Notes under the pieces: model-generated
Databases searched by the model: none
The model's input: the letters and a program-made list of their open reading frames with translations, nothing else
Told to the model about the DNA's origin: nothing
Translations under genes and position numbers: made by a program
Source: a virus
Reading direction: 5' to 3' (one strand)
IMG/VR virus record: IMGVR_UViG_3300025117_000132
Coordinates: 1 to 41,605 of that record
DNA: 41,605 bases
In this document: positions 31,350 through 38,685 of the stretch, one piece after another
Layout: the number at the start of each line of letters is the position of its first letter
Numbering within the stretch: the first letter of the stretch is position 1

Positions 31350-31655
31350 ATGGATAAGAAAATGAATGCTGTGGGAAACCGTCGGTCTACGGATAAAAGC
31401 GGTTCAATGATCCGCGAGTGGATCAAAGTGCTGTGGCCGATTATTCTCGTCGGAGCGGCAGCCTATCACTGGATGGGCAGTACCGAGGAACGCCTGACAA
31501 ATATCGGGTTACAGGTCAACGATATCAGTAAACGGCAGATCGAGTTCCTGACCAGTATCGAGCGCTTGAAGACCGATGTCGAGTACCTGAAGAACGATAC
31601 GGTACGGCGTGGAGAGAAATCTGAATTTCAAGCGGATATATCTCCGAAAGGGTAA
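31350..31655 (+). CDS. Small membrane protein with coiled coil
   Basis: A 101-aa protein with one membrane span (VLWPIILVGAAAYHWMG, about residues 29-46) followed by a coiled coil (ERLTNIGLQVNDISKRQIEF, TSIERLKTDVEYLKND). This topology is shared by i-spanins and by several phage holin-associated proteins. The start is uncertain: ATG 31350 lacks a good ribosome binding site, and later in-frame ATGs at 31362 and 31407 are possible. It sits within the run of secreted-protein genes rather than in the main lysis group. A lysis or membrane-anchoring role is inferred. Confidence 0.55.
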   Translation: MDKKMNAVGNRRSTDKSGSMIREWIKVLWPIILVGAAAYHWMGSTEERLTNIGLQVNDISKRQIEFLTSIERLKTDVEYLKNDTVRRGEKSEFQADISPKG

Positions 31656-31660
31656 TGGTA

Positions 31661-32137
31661 ATGAAACAGAGCGTCGCGCTTATCGGCATTCTCGGGTTTG
31701 CGGTCTTCTTGATTGCGGCCAACGAGCAGGTCGAGGCACAGTGGAAAAAGCTCTTCTGGTCGGTCGATGGCAATCTCGGCGGGTACGGTGGGCTTCGCGA
31801 AGGGCGGGACGATATTGACTACAACTTCGGCGGGGATGCCGTGCCGTATTTCAAAGCCTATCAGTTTGGCGAAGTTGAGTCCTCGACGGATGCCATTCAA
31901 TCCGCGAGTTTGGAGACGCCGATACTGTTCGTGCCATCCGATTCATTCATCGGATCGGCGACCCCCGATTTCTGCAACCAGTTCGGTCTCTCGGCGGTGG
32001 TGACGGCCTCCACGACGGACCCGGTGGATATCGAGTCCTGGCCTACGGTGCCGCCGCGCCTGGTGCTCCTGGTCCCTGGAGACGAACCGGCTTACTATCT
32101 GGTGTCGTGCGTCACGGAATACGAGGTGGGGCTGTAA
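31661..32137 (+). CDS. Predicted secreted protein
   Basis: A 158-aa protein with a signal peptide (MKQSVALIGILGFAVFLIAA...EQVEA, cleavage expected near residue 26). The mature part includes KKLFWSVDGNLGGYGGLREG and a PRLVLLVPGDEPAYYLV segment. I do not recognise the fold. Start is at ATG 31661 after GAAAGGG; an ATG six bases earlier is the alternative. It shares TAATG with the next short gene. It is part of the run of secreted-protein genes. Confidence 0.6.
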   Translation: MKQSVALIGILGFAVFLIAANEQVEAQWKKLFWSVDGNLGGYGGLREGRDDIDYNFGGDAVPYFKAYQFGEVESSTDAIQSASLETPILFVPSDSFIGSATPDFCNQFGLSAVVTASTTDPVDIESWPTVPPRLVLLVPGDEPAYYLVSCVTEYEVGL

Positions 32138-32286
32138 TGGACGCAGTTCCGGCGGACGAGCGGCTACAGGATATCCGCGACCTTGCGGTTGAGGTCGAAA
32201 CCGAAGTGCGCGAACCGGATGCGCCGATCCCGCCTCCCGATGATGGGCCAGCCGAGACCGTCCCGCCTAACCCGGTATCCCCATGA
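32137..32286 (+). CDS. Small acidic Pro-rich protein
   Basis: A 49-aa ORF (starting MDAVPADERLQDIRDLAVEV) that begins in a TAATG overlap and ends in ATGA with the next gene, filling the gap exactly. The second half is Pro/Asp/Glu-rich (EPDAPIPPPDDGPAETVPP). The junctions on both sides make translation likely despite the small size. No function is recognised. Confidence 0.55.
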   Translation: MDAVPADERLQDIRDLAVEVETEVREPDAPIPPPDDGPAETVPPNPVSP

Positions 32287-34025
32287 AACGCTGGCTAACC
32301 GCATTCATATTACTTATCCCGGTTTATAGTCATGCAACTGATCCCAATGCAACGATCCTGGGATGGTATTGGTCTGATGGCGGAGAGATGGAGGCAGGTT
32401 ATGTGAATGACCACATGACTCCTGCCGACCCCAACTCGTGGCATTCATTAACAGATTTTACCCCACTAACCACATGTACATTTGACTATGATTCGGCTCA
32501 CGCTGCTGGAGATTATGTTTATGACTCTCCATTACCTGGTGGAGTGCAATACATTGGCGCAATTATAATCGCCCAAGTTTCTGTTTCGATATTCCCTGAC
32601 CCAGGCGCAACATTCCGCAACATCCAGATATTTGAAGATATGTCTATTGGAGCGGCTACAAGTTGCGTGACGATAACCACATTCGGGGAATTGGAATACA
32701 ATGATTGGGAGATTGATAGTATTGGTGGAAGAACAGGATCAGGGTTAGGGGACTTTATATTCTACGTTGCTGTCCCAACCTATGAAAATGATGCGTCTAT
32801 AGCCTTGGCGGCTTCTGTCTTCATCTCCATCCACTATACAGGATATGCCGGGGGGGATTTTGATCGAACGATTTACGCCGGATCATGGTCGCCAGTCGTT
32901 CGGTTCGACGATGTAACTCCTGAGCCTCCAGCAAACACACCTACTCCAACACAGACCGTTACTCCGACGCCGACCCTCACGCCGACGAGAACCCCGACGC
33001 CGACCAATACCCCGTACCCGCAGCTCGATACGCCGATAGTGGGAGTTGCCGGAAACCTCAACGTGGATATATTAAAAAATGCCAGTGTTCATTACGACAC
33101 AACACAGTACGGATTTGTTCAGTTTGCCTATTATGTTTCGACTGATGGAGGATATACTTACGGTTCGCCTTCATACACAACGTTAACATCATTTACGCTC
33201 GGACCATATTGGGGCGGTTCTATTTGTGTAAAAGTCATCGCAAAGACAAGCGCGAGTTTCCCTGTTTTTGATAGCGATCCTGGCGTGGGGTGCATGACAG
33301 TCAATACGCCGACCCCGACCTCAACTCCTACCTCCACCAACACCCCGACTTCAACCTCGACTGCGACGAATACCCCGACCTCGACTTTGACGCCAACTCC
33401 AACTCCTACCGTTCCGCCGATCTATACCCCGACGTGGACACCCACCAGCACGAGCACCCCAACTTCAACGAGCACGTCAACTCCGACCTCGACGAGCACC
33501 CCAACTTCGACGAGCACGGACACTCCGACCTCGACCAGCACCAACACTCCGACCTCGACCAGCACCAGTACCCTGACTCCGACGCCAACCCCAACGCTCG
33601 CGCCGGGCGCGGATACCCCGACTCCGACTCCGACCTCAACAGTCACGCCAACCAGTACCAGCACCTCAACCCCCACTTCGACTTCAACACCAACGAACAC
33701 CAGCACCAGTACCAACACCCCGACCTCCACCAGCACGAGCACGAATACCCCGACCAATACCCTGACTCCGACTCCAACAAACACCCCCGTGGTCATAAAC
33801 ACTCCCACGAACACGCCCGTGGCGACCTCAACCCCGACCATGACCTCGACCCCGACAAGCACGTCAACGCCCACTTCGACATTGACTCCAACCCCAACCT
33901 CAACGGGGACGCCTCTGCCGACCTCCACGCCAATCCGCGAAGTATTCGGCTATATTGTTAAGAAGGTCACGGATACCTGGTGGTTATACAAAGTCGAGGG
34001 ATACCGACCGACGCCAACGCCGTAA
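32283..34025 (+). CDS. Secreted protein with Thr/Pro-rich mucin-like stalks
   Basis: A 580-aa protein with a signal peptide (MKRWLTAFILLIPVYSHA, cleavage expected at residue 18). A first globular part (19-215) is followed by a short PT-rich linker (TPTPTQTVTPTPTLTPTRTP). A second globular part follows (about 243-338, including FVQFAYYVSTDGGYTYGS), then about 210 residues of nearly pure Thr/Pro/Ser (340-549). The short C-terminal domain EVFGYIVKKVTDTWWLYKVE ends with YRPTPTP. Such stalks are common in surface and secreted proteins, and might carry O-glycans or hold the domains away from a surface. The globular parts are AT-richer than the repeats. It starts in an ATGA overlap. Confidence 0.65.
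   Translation: MKRWLTAFILLIPVYSHATDPNATILGWYWSDGGEMEAGYVNDHMTPADPNSWHSLTDFTPLTTCTFDYDSAHAAGDYVYDSPLPGGVQYIGAIIIAQVSVSIFPDPGATFRNIQIFEDMSIGAATSCVTITTFGELEYNDWEIDSIGGRTGSGLGDFIFYVAVPTYENDASIALAASVFISIHYTGYAGGDFDRTIYAGSWSPVVRFDDVTPEPPANTPTPTQTVTPTPTLTPTRTPTPTNTPYPQLDTPIVGVAGNLNVDILKNASVHYDTTQYGFVQFAYYVSTDGGYTYGSPSYTTLTSFTLGPYWGGSICVKVIAKTSASFPVFDSDPGVGCMTVNTPTPTSTPTSTNTPTSTSTATNTPTSTLTPTPTPTVPPIYTPTWTPTSTSTPTSTSTSTPTSTSTPTSTSTDTPTSTSTNTPTSTSTSTLTPTPTPTLAPGADTPTPTPTSTVTPTSTSTSTPTSTSTPTNTSTSTNTPTSTSTSTNTPTNTLTPTPTNTPVVINTPTNTPVATSTPTMTSTPTSTSTPTSTLTPTPTSTGTPLPTSTPIREVFGYIVKKVTDTWWLYKVEGYRPTPTP
33300..33930 (+). repeat. Thr/Pro/Ser codon repeat tract
   Basis: About 630 bases of ACC/ACG/CCG/TCG/AGC-type codons encoding TPTST repeats. 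The order is irregular, so the tract has no single fixed unit. It leaves other frames open by composition alone (a +1-frame ORF and a minus-strand ORF span it). Such tracts change length easily by slippage. Confidence 0.85.
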
Positions 34026-34040
34026 TCGGGAAAGCAGAAT

Positions 34041-34361
34041 ATGATGGATGAACGCGGTACAGGGAGCAAGGAAATTGAATTTGGCAAGTTACTTCAGAAG
34101 GTCGATACGATTGGAGATTCCATCGACGATATCTGGTCAAGCCTTAAATCGTATCACTGTGAGTTTCACGCGGGCCTCGACGCCATGGACAAGCGGCGTT
34201 TCGACGGAGATGAGAAATTGAATAACGAGATTGAGAAAATTAAAACCGAGATGTGGATTCAAAAACTATCGTTGGGTAAAATCATCGGGATACTGATCGC
34301 GGTACAATCCGTACTTTTGATCGCTATCCAACTCTGGTTAGGCGGGAAGATCAATGTCTGA
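34041..34361 (+). CDS. Tail-anchored membrane protein, XhlA/holin-like
   Basis: A 106-aa protein with a cytoplasmic charged and coiled N-terminus (FGKLLQKVDTIGDSIDDIW, DEKLNNEIEKIKTEMWIQ) and a single C-terminal membrane span (IIGILIAVQSVLLIAIQLWL). This topology is that of haemolysin XhlA-type lysis proteins. It lies directly before the endolysin and overlaps it by 8 bases, which fits a role in membrane permeabilisation or control of lysis timing. ATG 34041 or 34044 may serve as start; the ribosome binding site is weak (GGGAAAG). Confidence 0.6.
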   Translation: MMDERGTGSKEIEFGKLLQKVDTIGDSIDDIWSSLKSYHCEFHAGLDAMDKRRFDGDEKLNNEIEKIKTEMWIQKLSLGKIIGILIAVQSVLLIAIQLWLGGKINV

Positions 34362-34905
34362 TTCGATCCAGGGAATGATAGCGGCTCTGATCGAGCGGGA
34401 AGGTGGGTTCTCGAACCACCGGGCCGACAAAGGCGGTCCCACGAAATACGGGATCACTCAGCGGACGCTCAGTATCTATCTGAAACGCCCGGTATCGATT
34501 GATGAGGTCCGGGGCCTCACAAAAGAAAAAGCCGCTGAAATCTACGAACGATTCTATTACCTCGATCCGCATATTGACTTACTGCCACCGGGCTTCCAAG
34601 CACAGGTGATGGACATGGCCGTGAACCACGGCGCTCCGGATGGAATTCGATACTTCCAGCAGTTCCTAAATACATTCGGCAGCGGATTGAAGGCGGATGG
34701 GATCATTGGGCCGAAGACCGCAAAGGCTTGTGCGGTGGTTATCAAGCAACTCGGCAAGATCGAGGCAAACAACAGGCTCGCCGAATTCAGACAAGGTGTT
34801 TACCTCGGAATCGTCGAAAACGATCCAACCCAGATCGGTTTCAGGAACGGGTGGTTGAAACGAGCCAAGGAATTCATCACCCAGGAAGAAGAGGTCTTTG
34901 CATGA
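34354..34905 (+). CDS. Endolysin, GH108 muramidase with C-terminal binding domain
   Basis: Cuts the glycan strands of peptidoglycan at the end of infection. Residues 8-90 are typical GH108: MIAALIEREGGFSNHRADKG, with Glu16 in EGGF as probable catalytic residue, then GGPTKYGIT and AAEIYERFYYLDPHIDLLPP. Residues 95-180 (DMAVNHGAPDGIRYFQQFL, DGIIGPKTAKA) match the peptidoglycan-binding domain that normally accompanies GH108. The length of 183 aa is usual. No signal peptide is visible, so a holin must let it out. It overlaps the membrane protein upstream and the protease-like gene downstream. Confidence 0.9.
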   Translation: MSDSIQGMIAALIEREGGFSNHRADKGGPTKYGITQRTLSIYLKRPVSIDEVRGLTKEKAAEIYERFYYLDPHIDLLPPGFQAQVMDMAVNHGAPDGIRYFQQFLNTFGSGLKADGIIGPKTAKACAVVIKQLGKIEANNRLAEFRQGVYLGIVENDPTQIGFRNGWLKRAKEFITQEEEVFA

Positions 34906-35999
34906 GCGTCTCCTGGTACACGGATCGCCGGGCACAGCTCTATAAGCGGCGAAACGAATACATTGCGAGCCTGGCTCAGTGCCAGTCCCGGTACCTGGAT
35001 ATCCTGCAAAGCATTGGGCTCCCACCTCTGATCGAGCGCTACGGGAAAGATTCGACGTTTCAGACCAACGGCTGGGTATCGCCATGCCCCCGCCTGTTTA
35101 TTAAAACTCACGCTCCGATAGGGGTGCAGGACTCGAACCTGGTTTCGGCACACCTGATATACGCCCAGGAAGTCGAGGGTGTGAACGACCATAACCGGAA
35201 TACACTCAGGATTCTGAAGTCCGGGGACATCTATCAACCCGGATACGGGTTGTTCTGGGCGGGGATCGCCCCATATATGCCAGTCCAGGTTCTGCCGTTC
35301 CCCGTGGACCAGGATGGAGACCTTGCGTTCAATGAGCAGCCTCTAGCGGGCTCCTGGCAGCATATTGCGGAGCGGATCGGACACCCTGGGTATCCAATCA
35401 GGCCCGGAGACGTGATCTGTGCGGAATCCGTCACGGCTCTATTGCGGAAACCTGGCGCGTCAATCTCGTATCCCCCGTGGGTTGAGGGACCCCAGGACGC
35501 AGGAGATGAACAGGCGTTCATCCGGCAGATAACGGACGCCGGGGTGTTCGTGGTTCTTCCGGCGGGGAATGATTATCTATGGGAACAGCCGGATATGGAG
35601 CGGTATCGATCGTTTATCCCCGATGATTATGGGTATCAATCCAGCGGGGCACTTATCGCAACCTGTAACGGCGAGCAACTGATGTACGGTGGCAAGCCCT
35701 TTGGGTGCCGACCCTCTCACTCCCGGACCGTGACAACCCCCATGCGCTATCCCTGTGGGGCGCAAGGCTGGCTCCGGGGCCAACCCGTGGGAACTTCCTG
35801 GTGCGCGCCCCTCGTGGCCGGGACCTTGGTGATGGTCGCCCGTATCTATCAAATCACCCAAGGAACTATTCTTCCGGTCCCAGACTTGCTCCGGGCCGTG
35901 ACCTCCGCCCTGACCGTGCAGGAAACCAGTTGGAAGGGCGGGCTGCATCCCGTGGGCCGCCAATGGCGACCGGATCGGATACTGGAATGGTTATTGTAA
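34902..35999 (+). CDS. Subtilisin-like (S8) protein beside the endolysin
   Basis: A 365-aa protein starting MSVSWYTDRRAQLYKRRNEY, overlapping the endolysin stop by ATGA. The C-terminal half follows the S8 fold: GVFVVLPAGND (Asn223 as possible oxyanion residue) and GTSWCAPLVAG (Ser299 in the GTSxxxPxxAG nucleophile motif). The catalytic His and Asp are not obvious; the usual HGTHVAG is replaced by GYGLFWAGIAPYMPVQVLPF-like sequence, and DHNRN near residue 96 is one candidate. It may be an active protease of unusual form or a degenerate one. There is no signal peptide. Coupling to the endolysin suggests a part in lysis or in clearing host surface proteins. Confidence 0.65.
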   Translation: MSVSWYTDRRAQLYKRRNEYIASLAQCQSRYLDILQSIGLPPLIERYGKDSTFQTNGWVSPCPRLFIKTHAPIGVQDSNLVSAHLIYAQEVEGVNDHNRNTLRILKSGDIYQPGYGLFWAGIAPYMPVQVLPFPVDQDGDLAFNEQPLAGSWQHIAERIGHPGYPIRPGDVICAESVTALLRKPGASISYPPWVEGPQDAGDEQAFIRQITDAGVFVVLPAGNDYLWEQPDMERYRSFIPDDYGYQSSGALIATCNGEQLMYGGKPFGCRPSHSRTVTTPMRYPCGAQGWLRGQPVGTSWCAPLVAGTLVMVARIYQITQGTILPVPDLLRAVTSALTVQETSWKGGLHPVGRQWRPDRILEWLL

Positions 36000-36009
36000 A
36001 TAATCGCTA

Positions 36010-36039
36010 TTGACACTCGTTTTAAAAGAGAGTTATTAT
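36010..36039 (+). promoter_or_regulatory. Sigma70-type promoter before the holin-like gene
   Basis: TTGACA (36010-36015) and TATTAT (36034-36039) are separated by 18 bases, in the 88-base gap after the protease-like gene. A small stem GAGGC/GCCTC (36058-36074) follows just before the ribosome binding site AAGGAG. This would allow the holin gene to be expressed apart from the long late operon. Confidence 0.6.
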
Positions 36040-36087
36040 ATTCTCGACCAAGTTAGAGAGGCGCGTAGAGCCTCGAAGGAGAACGCA

Positions 36088-36336
36088 ATGGATGGTTGGA
36101 AAAATACCCTGAAAAGCAAAACGGTTCTGGCGGGTATCGTCACGCTGGTCGCTAGCGTCATCGGCATCTTCTGGAAGATCGATCTGACGGAAGACTTGCA
36201 GCAAGCAATTGTCGATCAGATTGCTCTCATTATTACGGCGGTATCCGGTATCGTAGCGATTTACGGGCGCATCACCGCTAAGGCCAAACTGGGCACGCCA
36301 CCGGAAACAAATTCGACCACGAACGCAACGGATTGA
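36088..36336 (+). CDS. Holin-like membrane protein
   Basis: An 82-aa protein starting MDGWKNTLKSKTVLAGIVTL, with two membrane spans (VLAGIVTLVASVIGIFWKI and IALIITAVSGIVAIYGRI) and a short charged tail. This matches small class II holin-like proteins. ATG 36088 is chosen because AAGGAG sits just before it; an upstream in-frame start at 36010 would overlie the promoter. The holin would form the pores that release the GH108 endolysin. Confidence 0.75.
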   Translation: MDGWKNTLKSKTVLAGIVTLVASVIGIFWKIDLTEDLQQAIVDQIALIITAVSGIVAIYGRITAKAKLGTPPETNSTTNATD

Positions 36337-36358
36337 TCTACGAAAGTTGGAACATATT

Positions 36359-37042
36359 ATGAAATTACTGACCTTCATATTAACACTTTTCCTGTGCATC
36401 CCAGCATGGCCTGATGCCGATGGGCCGGGGGTGGATACAACTAAGGCCTGGTTCCCCGGATCGGGATATAGTCTGGATGGCCTCGGCCGATTGAAAGCCG
36501 ATACCGCGCAGTCCCGCCAGAACCTCAATGTGGCACATTACGTGATTGGTAGTGCATCTTCCTACGGCATCCAGGGCTGGTTTGTTGCAACTGTGCCCGG
36601 ATCAGTCACGAGTGCTACCGTCACATCGGGAGATATATTGTTTGATTTATCCCCCTACGATCTTGGAAATGACGAACGTGTAACGGTTCAAATCTACGGA
36701 GAGTCTCCTGCTGGCACGATCTTTAGCTCGACCACCGGGACAATCCCCACAATCACGGCCAAGGGGACGCCATTCAATCGGTACTATGGAGATGATGCAA
36801 ATCTACCCGCTGCATTGATTGCCGACGCGACGCCTCTGAAGTGTGGAATCAGTCGCATTGATACGCACGGTCTCGCATCCCTTGTACTGAATGTCTCGGC
36901 AGCGGCAGCCTACAGCCAAGTGTATTCAACGACGAACGGGGCTTTGCTTCCAGACACACCGGAAACATTTAGTACGGCACCGGCTTACGTCCCGATGCCT
37001 GCAACCTATCACGTCTTAATCAGCAATCCGAGGTATCCTTAA
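36359..37042 (+). CDS. Predicted secreted protein in lysis region
   Basis: A 227-aa protein with a signal peptide (MKLLTFILTLFLCIPAWPDA; a Cys near residue 13 does not fit a lipobox). The mature part opens with TTKAWFPGSGYSLDGLGRLK and has beta-rich segments (VAHYVIGSASSYGIQGWFVA, DDANLPAALIADATPLK). It has the small-residue, beta-rich look of a fibre or adhesin. Start at ATG 36359 (GGAACATATT upstream) rather than TTG 36347. I do not recognise it. Confidence 0.55.
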   Translation: MKLLTFILTLFLCIPAWPDADGPGVDTTKAWFPGSGYSLDGLGRLKADTAQSRQNLNVAHYVIGSASSYGIQGWFVATVPGSVTSATVTSGDILFDLSPYDLGNDERVTVQIYGESPAGTIFSSTTGTIPTITAKGTPFNRYYGDDANLPAALIADATPLKCGISRIDTHGLASLVLNVSAAAAYSQVYSTTNGALLPDTPETFSTAPAYVPMPATYHVLISNPRYP

Positions 37043-37045
37043 AAT

Positions 37046-37276
37046 ATGGCAATAAGTACGTGGGTGGGTTTGCTAACGGTTTTAGCATCGCTTGGTGTGG
37101 CGGTATTTACATGGTGGGCCTCTCCGACGAGACGGAGAAAGGACCAAGTGTTAGATATTAGCCGCATTGAGGATGAACATGAGAAAAAACGAATTCACGT
37201 CCGGGATTTGCTGGACAAAGATAAATCAGCGTACACTCAAGAGAGGCTCAAGGGCTTCATACGGAACGATAAATAG
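37046..37276 (+). CDS. Possible i-spanin-like membrane protein
   Basis: A 76-aa protein with an N-terminal membrane span (WVGLLTVLASLGVAVFTWWA) and a charged helical tail (DISRIEDEHEKKRIHVRDLL). The next gene, a lipoprotein, starts out of frame inside it, which is the Rz/Rz1 arrangement. It is short for an i-spanin (usually about 100-150 aa), so the identification rests on topology and nesting only. Confidence 0.55.
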   Translation: MAISTWVGLLTVLASLGVAVFTWWASPTRRRKDQVLDISRIEDEHEKKRIHVRDLLDKDKSAYTQERLKGFIRNDK

Positions 37277-37568
37277 GCTCCTGCGTCGTCGAGGTCTATT
37301 CTCGACGTATTCTCCTATCCTATTCTGCTTGGTCGTGGCCGCACTTATCATGGGGTGCGGCCACGCCACTGTCCGGCCCGTTCTCCCCGCCTTCCCCGAT
37401 CCAGCCAACGACCTGAGCGTCACACCCATTGAATCCGAACCAGGTTACTGGAGAATCCATCTCACCGATCTGGATTCTTTGGTGCGCCGGTGCCAGAATG
37501 CCGAGCGCGACCTGGCAGTGTGCCGAAAACTGCTTGAAATAAACCACATTGAGTATGGAGGAAAGTAA
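37167..37568 (+). CDS. Possible o-spanin-like lipoprotein, overlapping gene
   Basis: A 133-aa ORF with a lipoprotein signal around residue 64: RRRGLFSTYSPILFCLVVAALIMGC, where Cys64 follows I-M-G. After it comes a Pro-rich stretch (VRPVLPAFPDPANDLSVTP) of the kind found in o-spanins, then a coiled C-terminus (DLDSLVRRCQNAERDLAVC). The ORF begins within the membrane-protein gene in another frame. The 40 residues before the signal are unusual, and the true start may lie closer, although no ATG, GTG or TTG is well placed there. Together with the preceding gene it could join inner and outer membranes for the last step of lysis. Confidence 0.6.
   Translation: MRMNMRKNEFTSGICWTKINQRTLKRGSRASYGTINRLLRRRGLFSTYSPILFCLVVAALIMGCGHATVRPVLPAFPDPANDLSVTPIESEPGYWRIHLTDLDSLVRRCQNAERDLAVCRKLLEINHIEYGGK
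37287..37307 (+). promoter_or_regulatory. 7-bp hairpin over the lipoprotein signal region
   Basis: CGTCGAG (37287-37293) and CTCGACG (37301-37307) form a perfect stem with a 7-base loop, beginning 10 bases after the stop of the membrane-protein gene and inside the lipoprotein signal sequence. It may influence translation of the overlapping gene. It may also be chance. Confidence 0.4.
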
Positions 37569-37837
37569 TGAATAAAAATAACGTGTTTCTGAATTGGTTT
37601 ATTCTATTCGTCGTCCTGTGTCTCATGTTTTTAACCGTGTTCTATAAGATCAATTTAATGATTAAGGATCACGAGCACCGCACCGAGAACCGCGAGAGGA
37701 TTATAATCCCCCCAGATTCAGAGCGGCTGGACTGGCTCATGGATAATATGGTGTTCAAGCAGGATGGGGGAACTAAGACTGCGAACGAATTATATGAAGA
37801 GCATATTGCCAGCGCGACGGAAACGGAGAAGCAGTGA
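37568..37837 (+). CDS. Small membrane protein
   Basis: An 89-aa protein with one N-terminal membrane span (FLNWFILFVVLCLMFLTVFY) and a charged soluble domain (EHRTENRERIIIPPDSERLD, then ELYEEHIASATETEKQ). TGGAGGAAAG precedes ATG 37568, which overlaps the previous stop (TAATG). It may belong to the lysis group or be an envelope-located regulator. It is not recognised as a known family. Confidence 0.6.
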   Translation: MNKNNVFLNWFILFVVLCLMFLTVFYKINLMIKDHEHRTENRERIIIPPDSERLDWLMDNMVFKQDGGTKTANELYEEHIASATETEKQ

Positions 37838-38418
37838 TGAATCTTACTGAACGGCAGAAGTGCGCGACGTTGTTTTACAACGAAGTAAAAAACTTGGTTA
37901 GCGAAATCGAGTTTCCGATTGATACTCATGTGGTATGGGAAGAAGCAGATATGAATATGGATGGTTTATGTCGAGGCACCAAGTCCTATCCATGCCGCAA
38001 AAATCTTCAGTATTTAGCGAAGTGGCTTGTGTGTCTTGCCAAACAATACGGCCTTGCCGACATCGACCCGTTTATCGACAACGCCTTGGCTGAGATGGAA
38101 CGGAAGGGGCACGACTACGCTGACGACGACAACGCATATCAGAACTTCGAGGAGACCGCTGAGATGCTTGGGCTCGCGGTCCCGCAAGTCATCATGGTGT
38201 CCATGCTCAAGCACTGGGCGGCGCTCAACAACTATAGGAACGGCAAGATCATGCAGGGCGATCCGATTGTGACCAAGTTCATGGATGTCTGTAACTATTG
38301 CGCGATCCTTGACGCCTGGCTCCGAGAGCAATCGGCGAAGGAAAAGAGCCTCTCTTTTTTTGACAGGCCAGGATTGTGCGATACCATGGGAGATGGAGAT
38401 GGAGAACATGAATATTGA
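37837..38418 (+). CDS. DUF1599-like (nucleotide-modification-associated) phage protein
   Basis: A 193-aa protein whose second half follows the pattern of phage DUF1599-type proteins: MERKGHDYADDDNAYQNFEE, then AEMLGLAVPQVIMVSMLKHW, NYRNGKIMQGDPI and a DVCNYCAILDAWL helix. The acidic and His residues of such helical folds suggest a nucleotide- or metal-binding site, but the biochemical role of the family is poorly known. The N-terminal half (TERQKCATLFYNEVKNLVSE) is less clear. The start is ATG 37837, preceded by GGAGA. Confidence 0.6.
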   Translation: MNLTERQKCATLFYNEVKNLVSEIEFPIDTHVVWEEADMNMDGLCRGTKSYPCRKNLQYLAKWLVCLAKQYGLADIDPFIDNALAEMERKGHDYADDDNAYQNFEETAEMLGLAVPQVIMVSMLKHWAALNNYRNGKIMQGDPIVTKFMDVCNYCAILDAWLREQSAKEKSLSFFDRPGLCDTMGDGDGEHEY

Positions 38419-38668
38419 AACGCAGCATAGGATTACCCTAGAACTTCCATTTAAATTCGGAACGTTATTATTTGGCGTAACCAAATTTTTCCACAACCAC
38501 ACCCCGCACTATCAGACCGTACCGTTACATTTCTGGTCGTATACATTATCAAAACATGGTCTGATGATTCTGGTTGATGAGGATAGATTTACGCATAAGT
38601 ATCCGATACAGGATTGCTTTGTAGATCAGGATGAAGCTGATGCGGAGTGCGAGCGCCGAAGCAGATAA
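38408..38668 (+). CDS. Small hypothetical protein before integrase
   Basis: An 86-aa protein starting MNIETQHRITLELPFKFGTL. The sequence LPFKFGTLLFGVTKF, then PHYQTVPLHFWSYTL, and the end GLMILVDEDRFTHKYPIQDC resemble a small beta-rich phage protein of a type I have seen unnamed in phages. It overlaps the previous gene by 11 bases, with GGAG at 38395-38398. An earlier in-frame ATG at 38393 is possible. It lies 17 bases before the integrase start. Confidence 0.55.
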   Translation: MNIETQHRITLELPFKFGTLLFGVTKFFHNHTPHYQTVPLHFWSYTLSKHGLMILVDEDRFTHKYPIQDCFVDQDEADAECERRSR

Positions 38669-38685
38669 ACGTGCAGGAGAGAACC

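Noticed and set aside
33290-33961. Other-frame ORFs over the Thr/Pro tract (+1 frame 223 aa; minus strand 168 aa)
   Set aside because: Repetitive codons leave several frames open (His/Asp/Pro and Val/Gly repeats). The third frame has the signal peptide and globular parts, so it is the real one.
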